Source: Trichuris trichiura (Eukaryota > Nematoda > Enoplea > Trichinellida > Trichuridae). Taken from it: a stretch of 64,000 bases of DNA. The notes below the pieces were generated by a model. It was given only the letters and a program-made list of their open reading frames with translations. It ran no database searches and was not told where the DNA came from. Position numbers and translations under genes: made by a program. Positions 34,001-44,050 of this stretch are shown in pieces. The stretch's first letter is position 1. The number at the start of each line of letters is the position of its first letter. The stretch is from the NCBI GenBank assembly GCA_037903355.1, contig JBAJFE010000026.1, forward strand, positions 868,001 to 932,000, written 5' to 3'.

Positions 34001-34275
34001 TAAGCAAGTCGTGAAACTGATCCTTCATTGGACCGTCTAGCAGTTGTTCAACTTTTGCTTTCACTTGAGCAATTCGATTTTGCGCTGTACTTTCGAAACC
34101 TAAAAGTTTTAAAACGGTCTTAAAACAAGCGGCCACTGGGAAGGTATTAAGAACGTAAAAGGCTACCTGAAAGGACACAACCGCCACTTTTGTCTATGTC
34201 ATGAAAACGTTTTACGTGTTCATTCCAGACGACGCTGTCCACGAAAGAACGATTGCAAAAGTTGCACTGGTACAT
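31082..34275 (-). CDS. ANAPC2: Anaphase-promoting complex subunit 2 (cullin-type), 11 exons
   Basis: Cullin-like scaffold of the APC/C ubiquitin ligase; binds the RING subunit APC11 and drives cyclin and securin destruction. Exons (minus): 34275-34216, 34166-33808, 33757-33611, 33552-33417, 33207-32714, 32666-32543, 32438-32354, 32320-32187, 32135-31667, 31613-31351, 31285-31082. Phases agree throughout and give 824 aa, almost exactly the human length. Seen: CMNCGCSKDM; KFPESVNALLDLSMCV; the cullin-homology segment NMFEILVDIFADRG and FLKAFRKSFAVRMLL; SHDFWPPLDEE; LEIYPAWGAVAMDL; and TRRRLSWWVKNGFL. The last exon carries the winged-helix WHB domain (AYWSYVHGLIKTMRG...GCIVLQGNLYKP). The end of exon 4 (33417) is the least certain junction; a donor 36 bases earlier is possible. 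The first exon is set by phase only. One intron (32353-32321) is only 33 bp. Confidence 0.9.
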
Positions 34276-34289
34276 TTACTGCAAACAAG

Positions 34290-34860
34290 GTAAGTTTGAA
34301 ATGGGCTAACATTTTCGACAAGTCACCTAAAGTCTACTGAAAACGCAGGCGTGAGAACAGCCTTGCCAAAGATGTGAAAAATCGCATTCCGAGACAACAG
34401 GATTGCTAGTAGTGAAAGCAATCGCCTGCAAATAGGCTTTTCGCGAAACTGGGTTTAACCCTTCAGGCTTGTTGCCTGGATGAGTAATTATTTTACAGAT
34501 GACGCAAACGAAGCAGCGGGAAGAAAACGAGATGCCAAACGTTAAAGCTGAAAAAGAATGACAAGCATTTAATACTACAACTGTTTTTAAGAAATCCGAT
34601 TCCAAGCAAACTTTACATGAGCAACACTGAACATTTATAGCGTTGGCAAGGACAGCTAATTTCTTCAACAAATTGTATCTCGTTTTCGATCCTTGAAATT
34701 ACTACTTACAGTAGTTAAGTAAGTGCTCAAGTTGTATTTTCTAGAGAAGAGCAAGGATATTTCCGAGACGTTAGGATTCGCCCAAACTTTTGTTCCATCC
34801 AACTGTAAGCGAAAATTATTCCTCAATAAAAACTCGCATTTGTTTTTCACTGCATCTATT
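34290..34860 (-). other. Cys-rich exon-like frames upstream of APC2, unrecognised
   Basis: On the minus strand, a block after CGCTTACAG (from about 34803) encodes LDGTKVWANPNVSEISLLFS up to a GTAAGT donor near 34710. After a 47-bp intron ending in TTGAAG it continues in phase as KLAVLANAINVQCCSCKVCL. The frame then runs open through SSRCFVCVICK to SECDFSHLWQGCSHAC and a stop at about 34327. The spaced Cys pairs suggest metal binding, but I cannot assign a family. This could be the 3' end of a separate gene whose start lies beyond 34860, or alternative 5' sequence of APC2. Confidence 0.3.
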
Positions 34861-37200
34861 AATTCTTAAAAGCAATTATCATCTGTTGGAGCTTTTACAA
34901 GGAGTGTACATGAATGATCATCCCTGTGCCACTTTCCTTTTCAGAAGTTTTTCGAAAACTTAGCTGGATTATTTACTCTGAGCAGAACAGGACTGCTTTT
35001 AAAGAAAGTCACCCGCTGAGAGAGCGATAAAGTCCATCGATCTGTGACACTCCATACAACCATATTTAGCACAATATATAATATAACTATTCAGCGCTGT
35101 TGCGCTAGCAACTATCTGCCGTGCGAAGTTTCCCCCCAAAAAATTTAAAGAGATTAATGAATAGCCACTTCGCAAGACGAGTACGCTGAACTAAGCAAGC
35201 ACCTGCCTCTTAAAATGAAATTGGCATTATTTCTGTTCATTTTTAAGATAATAAATTGTTATTTTTAAAAACGTTCCTCGAGGTCAAGTATCATATGATA
35301 ATTTAAACATGCGCTGCCTTGTTGGAGCCTGAGCGTCATCTAACCGTACGCGTGGACAAATTGGGAGTAATTTGAAATTCCGACAAATCCGACGGCTTGA
35401 CAGGTTGGTTTGTAGGTCTGGTACGCATTTGAATTCTCGACTGAAATTCTAACAGTCGCGCTAACCAAAGCGTGAAAGCCCATTCCAAAAGTCCACTGTT
35501 TAGAAGCTGTATTGTGTCAAAGTAAAACATTTTACTCAAATAATAGATCTGTGCGTTTTTATCTTCGTAAATCAATGGAAAATCTGCAGTAATGCTAAAG
35601 AAATGGAGGGGGTTAATAGCCTGATCAAATGAGTCAACAGAACAACTATTGCGTTGTACTAATATAATTTGAGATTTTAACTTTTTCAGTTGCCACCATT
35701 ATCACTTGGCTCAACGGGTAATAAGCCCAGTTTGGAAATCGTCTTTTTTTCCAATCATTGGAACTTGAAAACACTGTAATACTGTGGCAAGGAGTGCGCT
35801 CATTGCGTAAACGAATCCCCGCATGTACTAACATTATCTCGTGACCGTAATTCGTTCAGATTTTGAAATTTAGGTTTGGCTTAACTTTTATGATAAATTT
35901 TGAACATTTTACTGCACATCCACGATTCGCCAAGCAAAACTGACATTTCTAGCAAAAATGCAATATCATGTTTTACTATTCAGCGTTCTAATTAAGTAAG
36001 CATGGAATTTTTTAGCGTATACGTGTTTCATTTCCCATGAAGAAATGTGGATTAACGTCATCATTCCTACGGTAGTCAATGGCGTAGAACTCAGGTACTA
36101 ACACAAACCGATTAAAAATAAAGGGGCTGAAAAGTAATCATGCTGAAGCGGCACCTCATAATTGTTTGTTTGTTAGCAAAACGCGCACAAGTACACTACA
36201 CGTTTTATTTGACCGTGACAGCTTCCTATTACGGCTAACCCACATGGTACGGTCGCTTTTCAAATAATGGTTGTCTCCGAGTGGCGAAAACCTTCCTACT
36301 ATTAGAACAAAAATGTGGGCGTTCTTCGTTGCCCGCCAAGCATGTAACAACACAATTTCGCGCCGCTTTTGAAGCTGGTTTTTTGAGGATGACGCAATAT
36401 AGTTTGTCTGAAGTACTATTCAAACTTCGATAATGTTGCGTGTATGTTCGTGATCATACAAACAGAAATTTGCCAGCAGTATCATTCTATTAATTAATAT
36501 GAGGCATTCAGATCTCTATTTGCGGCAAGATTATACGGGTATTGGAATTGAAGTTTTTTTTAACTGCTCCTTCACATCTCACACTTCTGCTACGAACAAG
36601 GGGACCGCTTACTTTGCATTGCATAAAAGACGACTAAAAACTGAAGTTTTCAAAATAGTCTTTTGTATGACATACAAAACGAACGATTTCACAGCGATTT
36701 TATTAATACTCGAAATGGGATTAGCCATTATGCATGAAGGGTGCTTTTTTTGATCTCCGCCAAAGACGGAAGTTCGCTAGCGGAGGATTTAATTTATGGT
36801 TAATCGAATCAGTCCTGATATACTTTCGGGAAAGCGTTAACTTTCTACGCGACGCCCCGTGAAGACCGCTAACGCTGTTATGACAAGCAAATTGATTTTG
36901 AAAAACCTTTGTTTTTTCTCTTATCTTGAGTGTCGTTGAGGGAAAATGACCTTATTAGGTGCTAGGAAAAGGTTACTGATCCCATAAACGCGCCAAGCTT
37001 CCCGTCAGCTGAACGGAAGCATTCCACGCAAAGGTACATATGAGTTTAAGCTATCCATGGACTGGAAAAAGGCATATGTTTTAAGATAGAGAGAAGTATA
37101 CCTCTTAATGCAGGGATCGAATTGAATATGCAGCCGTTAGCGGTTGGTGACCGTCAAGTATCTCTCGTCTTCGAACGATCCAGTAAGGGCAGGTTGAGCG
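34861..37200. other. No supported gene
   Basis: Several minus-strand frames (35336-35575, 35646-35834, 36156-36423) are open for 60-80 codons. They include a hydrophobic, Trp/Leu-rich stretch, but no domain or consistent exon chain is recognised. The rightmost part is the 3' flank of the receptor gene. Confidence 0.45.
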
Positions 37201-37208
37201 ACCAGAAT

Positions 37209-37214
37209 TTTATT
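37209..37214 (-). terminator. Polyadenylation signal AATAAA of the receptor gene
   Basis: AATAAA in minus sense, about 165 bases after the receptor stop codon. Confidence 0.5.
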
Positions 37215-37378
37215 GGCAATGTAGCATTTCACTGGTACATCAGAAAGGGAGAGAAAGAAAAGAAAAAAGACGTATGCAGCGGCACGCAAGGCAAGTTTTT
37301 GTTAAGCTGAAGTGCAAGGCCGTGTGGCGCCGTTAGAATCCAATTTTGGCGCTCAGTCGCAACGAAGCTCCAAAATGG

Positions 37379-38500
37379 TCATTCGCCGATGCTGCCCGCT
37401 CGATACAGGCTAAAGTCGTTGATTTGTGGTCTTTTGGCACAGCAGAACACCCTGACGCAGGGAAGTATTTCAAAAAACGCCTTGCGGAAAGACTCGTTCA
37501 ACCACGCGTACAAGACTGGATTCCAAAGCGTCGAAGTCATGGCGATGCAATGAACAATCAACGAAAATAGGTACGGTTGGTCTGCTATGGGCGAAGGAAT
37601 GGCGCCGAAGTCTCGCAGAACGTTGAGCAGCACTTGTAGAAACCAGCAAGCCACAAAAACGGCCACCATAGAAATCAACATTCGGTTGGTGCGCTGTCGT
37701 CGACGAACAGCAGCTTTTTGCCTGGCCACCATAGCTTCCGAAGGCATGCCGTTCATTGGGAGCAAACTGTGGTCGGTAGTTTGGCGCATCGATACGCCTT
37801 TGATAACCCGTAGAAAAATGCTGCCGTAGCAAAACGTAATAACAATTAACGGTATGATAAATTGCAGCACCAGGACGGCACCACCGTATATCTGCCGCGC
37901 CTCAACGTTGGGCCATGTTTCGTCGCAAAAATAACCGCAGTACCAAACCGTATGATTAGCCCTGCGTTCATAAGGGATTTTGTACAAATTATAATGGAGC
38001 AGCATTGGTATGCTAATGCCAATAGCCAATGTCCAAATGGAGACAATCATCGCGACGGCATGACGTTTCTGCAAAGGTTGCTTTGTTGGGTATACAATTA
38101 AAATAAACCGATCAATGGCAATAGCCATCAGCGTAAAGGTGGAAATAATAGTGCTCATGCACTGGAGCAGCGGAAAGATGTAGCAAAGAGGCAGGCCAAA
38201 AATCCAGTTCTTTCTCATAACCGTTATTGGCGTAATGGGCACGGACGTTAAGCACACTACAATGTCCGAACAGCTAAGGCTAACAATGAACAAGTTGCGC
38301 ACCGACTGCAAGGAGGCCTTGCGCGCCACCGAGATGATCACGCAGGAATTTCCAGTAATACCGGCCGCAAAGATAATGACGTAAATGAAAATAAATATTC
38401 CGCGTATCCAAGTTTCCCTTGTTAGATCACCGTAGATTTCGTAGGCAAACTCGGCGTAGTCGGTACACTGCACTACTTTAACAGTCTGCTCTTCATACAT
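37379..38500 (-). CDS. Neuropeptide Y/F-type G protein-coupled receptor, intronless
   Basis: Rhodopsin-class receptor of the neuropeptide Y/neuropeptide F/FLP-receptor group; plasma membrane of neurons or their targets. One 373-aa frame with seven hydrophobic segments. Seen: GN in TM1 (Asn51); SCSD in TM2 (Asp79); Cys106 before TM3, pairing with a Cys of the second loop (Cys188 or Cys192); DRF in place of DRY at the end of TM3 (130-132) followed by IVYP; an NHT glycosylation site and YCGYFCDETWPN in loop 2, typical of this family; CWF in TM6 (Trp286); and NPVLYAWLNESFRKAF in TM7 and the C-terminal helix. CxxxFCC (348-354) may be palmitoylated. An in-frame TAA 14 codons upstream supports the ATG, although a CAG just before the start could be an intron end. 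The peptide ligand cannot be told. Confidence 0.9.
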   Translation of the reverse strand: MYEEQTVKVVQCTDYAEFAYEIYGDLTRETWIRGIFIFIYVIIFAAGITGNSCVIISVARKASLQSVRNLFIVSLSCSDIVVCLTSVPITPITVMRKNWIFGLPLCYIFPLLQCMSTIISTFTLMAIAIDRFILIVYPTKQPLQKRHAVAMIVSIWTLAIGISIPMLLHYNLYKIPYERRANHTVWYCGYFCDETWPNVEARQIYGGAVLVLQFIIPLIVITFCYGSIFLRVIKGVSMRQTTDHSLLPMNGMPSEAMVARQKAAVRRRQRTNRMLISMVAVFVACWFLQVLLNVLRDFGAIPSPIADQPYLFSLIVHCIAMTSTLWNPVLYAWLNESFRKAFFEILPCVRVFCCAKRPQINDFSLYRAGSIGE

Positions 38501-40980
38501 CGCTTGTTGCTGGACTTTGGTTTTCCACTTTAATTAGCCAACCAAAGGGGCTAATAGTGGACCCAAGGCCAATGGCTCCTTAACGGACACTGATACCTAA
38601 AATAGAACTTTCCATAAGCATCCATTGACTTCTACAATTTCACACCATGTCTTCTGTTGTATAATTTTAATTCATTTTGAGACTGAATAATCAGGAGGCT
38701 TATCAAGTGAGACCAAGAAATCAATTTAAAACACCAAGGAAAGTTGCTTATTGAAGTCTATCCATTCGAAAAGGTGACGCGTGAAAGGCAAATAGCCTAC
38801 TGACAATCACCGCGACCAGCAAGCATTGTCTTTCCAGTAACAAAAGGCGACTGGAAGCTTTCCGTAACCAATATAGTATAGGTCATTGAATTGCTTGGAA
38901 AGCTTGCTGCTTCGACGCTTTGTAATGAAGTAGAAGTATGTATGACAGCCGACTGCTAACAGTTACCCATGGGTTGCGTGGGCAGTCGCTTTGTGGTTGC
39001 ATTACAAGCGAAAAGTGACAATTCACGCTAAGGTCTACCTTCCCCGCTGGGCATGATTATTTGCAATAAGGCTTACTTGGCGAAGGACTCATTAGGGACG
39101 CTTCAGCTTGAAAAATACCAATTGAAAATGGCTTACCATTGTAGGATCGATAGTTTTTATGGCGGCACTTGCTGTTAGTTGTTCAGTTGAAAATAAGCAA
39201 GCAAAACAGGCGGTACGACCAGTGTACACCTGGAATTTCGAATGGATCAGAGCAATTCATTTCCCGGATTCGTCCCTTGCGCTTCAAGGAGCGTGAAGTG
39301 GGAAGCTAATGAGACGCCGAGGTGAGAAGGAAGAATGGCAACAACAAGGCTTAGCTTCCGACAGGGATTAAAGCGTTTCTTCTGCCGTCATTGAGGACGT
39401 TACTTACATCCTGAAATCGACAGCGCGGTCAGACGCCTTTGCGGTAAACCAACATGGCGGGATTGCATGCCTAAGCTGAAAACAAGGTGTCTCGCAATAG
39501 CGCACTCTCGTCAAAGTGGCACTTTGCAATAGAAAACCGCTCGCGATAAGGAAAAAGAGCAATTCCAAATGTTCCAAATGCGTTTCAAAAACCTAATAAA
39601 CTGCTCTTTCGCAAGGATCTGTCGCTCTCGACTTAGCTGAAACCTAATGGTTCAATGGTTGCTCTATTTTTCCAGCTCATTTTCGTATATAACCAAAGAA
39701 ATCTGCCGGAAGGGATAGGACCACGCCATTTTAAGTGTGCTGTCTGTCCATTTAGCAAAGGAGGGCCTTATAGGGATGCTATTATTAGAAGAATTGGAAT
39801 GGGTAAAAATCGACGAAACAAAAATGATTGATCGCCAAGACAACAACATACGCTCTTTGCAAGGCTACTTAAACAATGGACTAATCGTTCCGTCATGAGC
39901 TTTCATATTTGTGCCCCAACGGTGAGCATAGATGTTAGCCCTATTGGCGAATATCCAGCCGTAGTGCTAAAATCGATGCGTCAAGTGGAAAAAGTTGAAA
40001 ACGGTTTAAGGCAATAGGGTGAGCATGAAAGAGCACTTAACAAAACCTGATGAAATGGCAGACGCTATTGCCAACGTCAAGAATTGTCCAGTCGATAGCT
40101 TTCAAAGTTTTTAGCATGGCGTAGCGCGTGCCGGACGATTTATTTTCCTCTTTCCCGGCACCGACAACAACGTTAACGTACATGGAGACTGATGTGCCAT
40201 CTTCGCGAATTGTTCATCCTTAACATCTCAAAAAAAAGCTATTAATTTTCAGCTCCATCAAACAGTTCAGCTTTTGTTTAACCAATGAAAAATTTTGTCC
40301 AAGCGCACACGCACAGTCGGTGGTATAATCTACAACAAGTGCAAGTTGTCACCCAGCGAGCCTTCATAGCCGAAAGGCATTCTGGTCTGTTTTAATCAGC
40401 CGCATATGGTCGTCATGGTTCTTTCTAGCCAGCCGACCAACGTGCTCTCAGCGGAAGAGCAGACACGCCTAAAGCGGTGCGTCACGACAAGGCTAAAGCT
40501 GCGCACTTGATGGGTTCACTTTGCTTGCACCAAACTTACCGTGTACGCACGAAAACAATTATCGGCTCGAAGAATCAATGGCGTAAAAATCGGCCCCGTT
40601 TTTATGCGATGGCGCAAAATTTTCCCTACAGAATTATCCGTCAGACGTATTGATCAGCCGGACAAGAGGAGCACGGAAAAGGCGTTCTGCTCCTACCAAA
40701 AAAGCGAGGGTGCTCCTGATATCGCTGCTTTTTGATATCTCACGTCTTCACGGTTATCATAAACGCCCGCGCGCGCAAACCATGTAACATCGCTTTAACT
40801 CAAAGATCAGCCAAACTGTGGACGATTCGCTGAAAGCGTTAAAACAACCAAACGAGAAGATGTACATATAAATAATTATAGGATCCATTATGCCTGCCTT
40901 AATGCTTTTACTTAACCCAAGAGATGATCAGCTTAAGCGGTCACTTGCGACGGGAAGAAATAGCGTAAATGGAATGTTGT
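38501..40980. other. No supported gene
   Basis: Should contain the receptor promoter at its left edge. Short open frames at 39664-39849 (minus) and 40541-40735 (plus) have no resemblance to known proteins. Text rich in short GC-balanced frames near 40000-40800 hints at decayed coding DNA, but I could not identify it. Confidence 0.4.
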
Positions 40981-40993
40981 TTCTTGGCATCAC

Positions 40994-42015
40994 TTATATG
41001 GCGTATACATACGTCAATTTTACTATCTCTCTAATCCACATACGGCCGTCATTTTCTCCTACTAAGTGACTCCCAGAACAGCTATTAATCATAAGGAAAG
41101 ACTTCAACAGCGTGCTGTACGCCTTGGCGAAGAAAGTTTCGCCAGCATACGTTTGCGTCATCGGCTGTTGCGTATAAGCATGAGCTCCCTTTTGGGAAAA
41201 GCCTCGAATGTACAGCAAAACAGAATTATTACAAGTTGGCGTTGAGGTCAAACTCTTCAGGTCTGCCGCACCGCAGCAGATTCCGTCGGTTTTCGTAAAG
41301 GCGCTCACGTTGGTCGCGTTTACAAAATTATTATCCAACCAGCTAACGACGCATAGTCTATTCGTCCTTTGCGAAATGAATAATGCTACTCGGCGGGGCA
41401 AATGGCTTCCAGCCGAATGGATAAAACAGTGTTTATGGTTCTATGGTAATAATCGCGGCCTTAAGTTGGCGGGAATTAATCATCTCTCGGCTGAACAGTT
41501 AATCCCATGAATATTTAGGCAGCATATTTATTTCAGCGTAGAACTGACAAGAAGAGCAAGTCGCGCGCGCGTCTGACTTCAAGTTGGAATTATCGCTTAG
41601 TAAATCTTTTCTACTACGTTCAGGTTGCGAGGATTGATTTTCTCCATCCGCATACGACATCGCCTTCCCTGGCATTGGTCCAAGTTGCCAAGCGGGTCTG
41701 ATCTTCTATCTTTCGTCCAGAGGCTGCAGCATGCCAAGAGCTTGCGGCTGAAGTCTCCAAGCGCCAGTTCAATCCCAAAGAAGATTCATATACCCCCGTG
41801 AAAAGAACCGCGCGCGTGCGCGTGGCGTTTGGTTCCCCAATCAAGTTGCATCAAACAAAAGCTACACTTGTTAACTATTCGCAAAATCTCTGCGCGTGCA
41901 TACAATAGAAAGGAGAGTAGAAATGCGTGCTTACCAAAAATGCCATTTCCAGGCACGAGGCAACTGCGACTTCCGGAACAGGCAAGCCAAATAAAGAACG
42001 ACAACGGAACCAAAG
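40994..42015 (-). pseudogene. GLMP-like stretch, copy A (gene or decayed paralogue)
   Basis: Two minus-strand frames resemble different parts of GLMP, a lysosomal membrane glycoprotein. 41844-41620 contains RAVLFTGVYESSLGLNWRLE, similar to the strand before the conserved NW of the family. 41401-40994 contains VVSWLDNNFVNATNVSAF and NNSVLLYIRGFSQKG, similar to the FSWNN and NGSLxFRVQAFS segments. A hydrophobic leader-like frame lies at 42013-41934, ending in a GTAAGC donor, but an in-frame TAA precedes it and it has no ATG. I could not chain these pieces. Copy B at 43.2-44.05 kb has the same NW region, so this looks like a tandem paralogue, possibly dead. Confidence 0.33.
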
Positions 42016-43150
42016 TTTGTTGGGTTTAGCACTTCATTCTAAAATGCGTAATGCATTGATACATGCGCCAGTGGTCATCACGTAAAAATAGAAAGATTAT
42101 GTAGTAAATTGCTCGATAAAAATTCAACCGATCAAAGCAAGCTCGCACGCGTAAATGGCAATAAACACGCTACACCGAGCTTATCTTGTCGGAACAGGAA
42201 GCACACGATTACATTGAACTTGAGCGAAAGAGAAGAATCTAACCATATATTCATGTGGCACGGAATTTAATCTAGAAGGAATGGCAGCAATATACCAGCA
42301 GGGAAATGGCTGACGCAGCCTTGTCGGTCTCCTTGGAAGAACAGCTATGCGCTATGCCAGTGCCACTTGTGCACTATTCAATTAGAAGCTGTCAGACAAG
42401 CGCACTTTGCCTCAGCAATGACTAAGAAGATCCGCCTACTCCATAGAGTTCCGTACTATTCGAGTCTTTTTCGTTTTTCTTCTTCGCTAATTTTTGTCCA
42501 CTAACACCGCTTCCCTGTGACCAACTAAGCAAGCAAACACTGGGCAATACAAGCAAGTCGGCTGACTGGCCGACTTGTGAAGCATCTCATGTTGGCAGCA
42601 GTCACCTTGCAGCAGCTAAGCAGGTGCCTTAACATCGGAGATTTTGTTTAAGGGATCAATAGGAAGGAATCGAGGCATCGCGACTCTTGTGGTCAGCGAT
42701 TGAAGGAAAAATAAATTATTGTACCTAACGCTTACGTGGCACTACTATTCGTTAAGAAAGCAAAACAAGAAAAAGAAAAGTAGCTCAGAGCTTATTATCT
42801 CAGACAGATTTTCTAGTACAAATAGTACATCCATCAAACTATTGCGCAATCCATACGTTCAAGCAATAATCGAACATACTTCCGCTCTCGAACGTGCACC
42901 TTTAAGAGGTAGCAATGAATGGAAATGGATGAGATGAATTATCGTACGTTATTGATAGTCCATTATGACTAAGTTACAATGGGTGTACTTCTAATTCCGT
43001 CAGCCATATTAACTGCTTGATGTATATTGCTATATGAACATATGATAGCGGAACGGTAGCTCCAAATCGATTGCTGAACTCAGGCTTAAAAGTTAATTTA
43101 TTTATCGCTAGGCTAACCTATTTCACCAAAGCTGAGAAGCAATTTCCATT
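42016..43150. other. No supported exon between the two GLMP-like stretches
   Basis: This should hold the 3' exons of copy B if that gene is complete, but I recognise none (no C-terminal membrane segment seen on the minus strand). The plus-strand frame 42719-42937 has no resemblance to known proteins. Confidence 0.4.
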
Positions 43151-43159
43151 CTTGCATAC

Positions 43160-44050
43160 CTCGTTCTCATACAGCGAAAGGTCGTCGTAGCGAGAGGCAA
43201 AATCAAATGTCATTAATCCCGGATGCCTCTAACAACGATGTGATCCCGTTTAGGCAAAATGTGGAGGCGGGAAAGCGGTTAGCTCGCTTAAACTGTACTT
43301 GATTTTACTGGCGGTAGTTTGCGTTGAATATGACGCACTGATCATCTTTTCCAACGTGACAGCTGCACGCGTTGCAAATATCCACAGGAAAATGAGTTAA
43401 GCGGCAAATGATGTACTGAGTTCCAATAAACATGTTTGTTTAAGTGTTTAATTACGCAATTAACACATTTTAACGGTTCCTATCGCTTTAGACTGCCCGA
43501 CAGCAACATGTATCCGCTGCGGGAGGAGGAGCAACATTTTTGCTACCACAGCTGATGTCCTTTAGGCACCTAAGCTAAACGTAGCTAAAGCTCAGGCGGA
43601 GACTGGTTGTGAGGCATAGTGTCGAGCTTAGACAATTGATCACGCTCGAAGTGGGTTGTTGACGATGATTAAATTTGGCGCGAAGTGCACTTTTGTTAGT
43701 TGGGGAGTAAAACCTCCAGTTCATGGACAGAGCTGCACGCGTTCCAAAATGAATGACGTACGGAACAGCTCCGCCGTAACTTTCGGAAAGAAACACGGCT
43801 GGTGCAATTTAATTTTGTTGTGGAAATGAGAAGCTATCATACTTGAACACCCATCGCCCACTGCCAAGAACACGACCTGGTACAGAGAGGCGGAAACTCG
43901 AAGCAACAAAATAATGGGCGACACCCGTCTGGTGCGACCGGATGCAGCTTCTTCGACGTCTAAAACGTGCATGCAAAAATTAGATATTTCTTCGCGCAAG
44001 AAGAGGACAGTAGTTTTCAGCAGCACTAATGAAGGAATAAGGAAATGCAT
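43160..44050 (-). CDS. GLMP-like lysosomal membrane glycoprotein, copy B (partial model)
   Basis: GLMP is a heavily glycosylated lysosomal membrane protein that partners the transporter MFSD1. Exon 1 44050-43843 starts with a signal peptide (MHFLIPSLVLLKTTVLFL) and ends in LYQVVFLAVGDGCS. Exon 2 43798-43634, in phase after a 44-bp intron, gives STVFLSESYGGAVPYVIHFG and then ALSMNWRFYSPTNKS, which aligns with the family's STLHYVWSSLGP...LSVNWSLLLSPE region with matching spacing. Exon 3 starts at 43362 (VTLEKMISASYSTQ, KIKYSLSEL), similar to the next conserved block, but I find no clean donor for it. A further block 43228-43160 (LMTFDFASRYDDLSLYENE, then GTATGC) fits the following segment. The 3' exons and the membrane anchor are not found, so the gene may be incomplete or decayed. 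Confidence 0.5.

Noticed and set aside
41208..41510. 100-codon plus-strand frame
   Set aside because: Opposite strand of the GLMP-like copy A frame, with no resemblance of its own.
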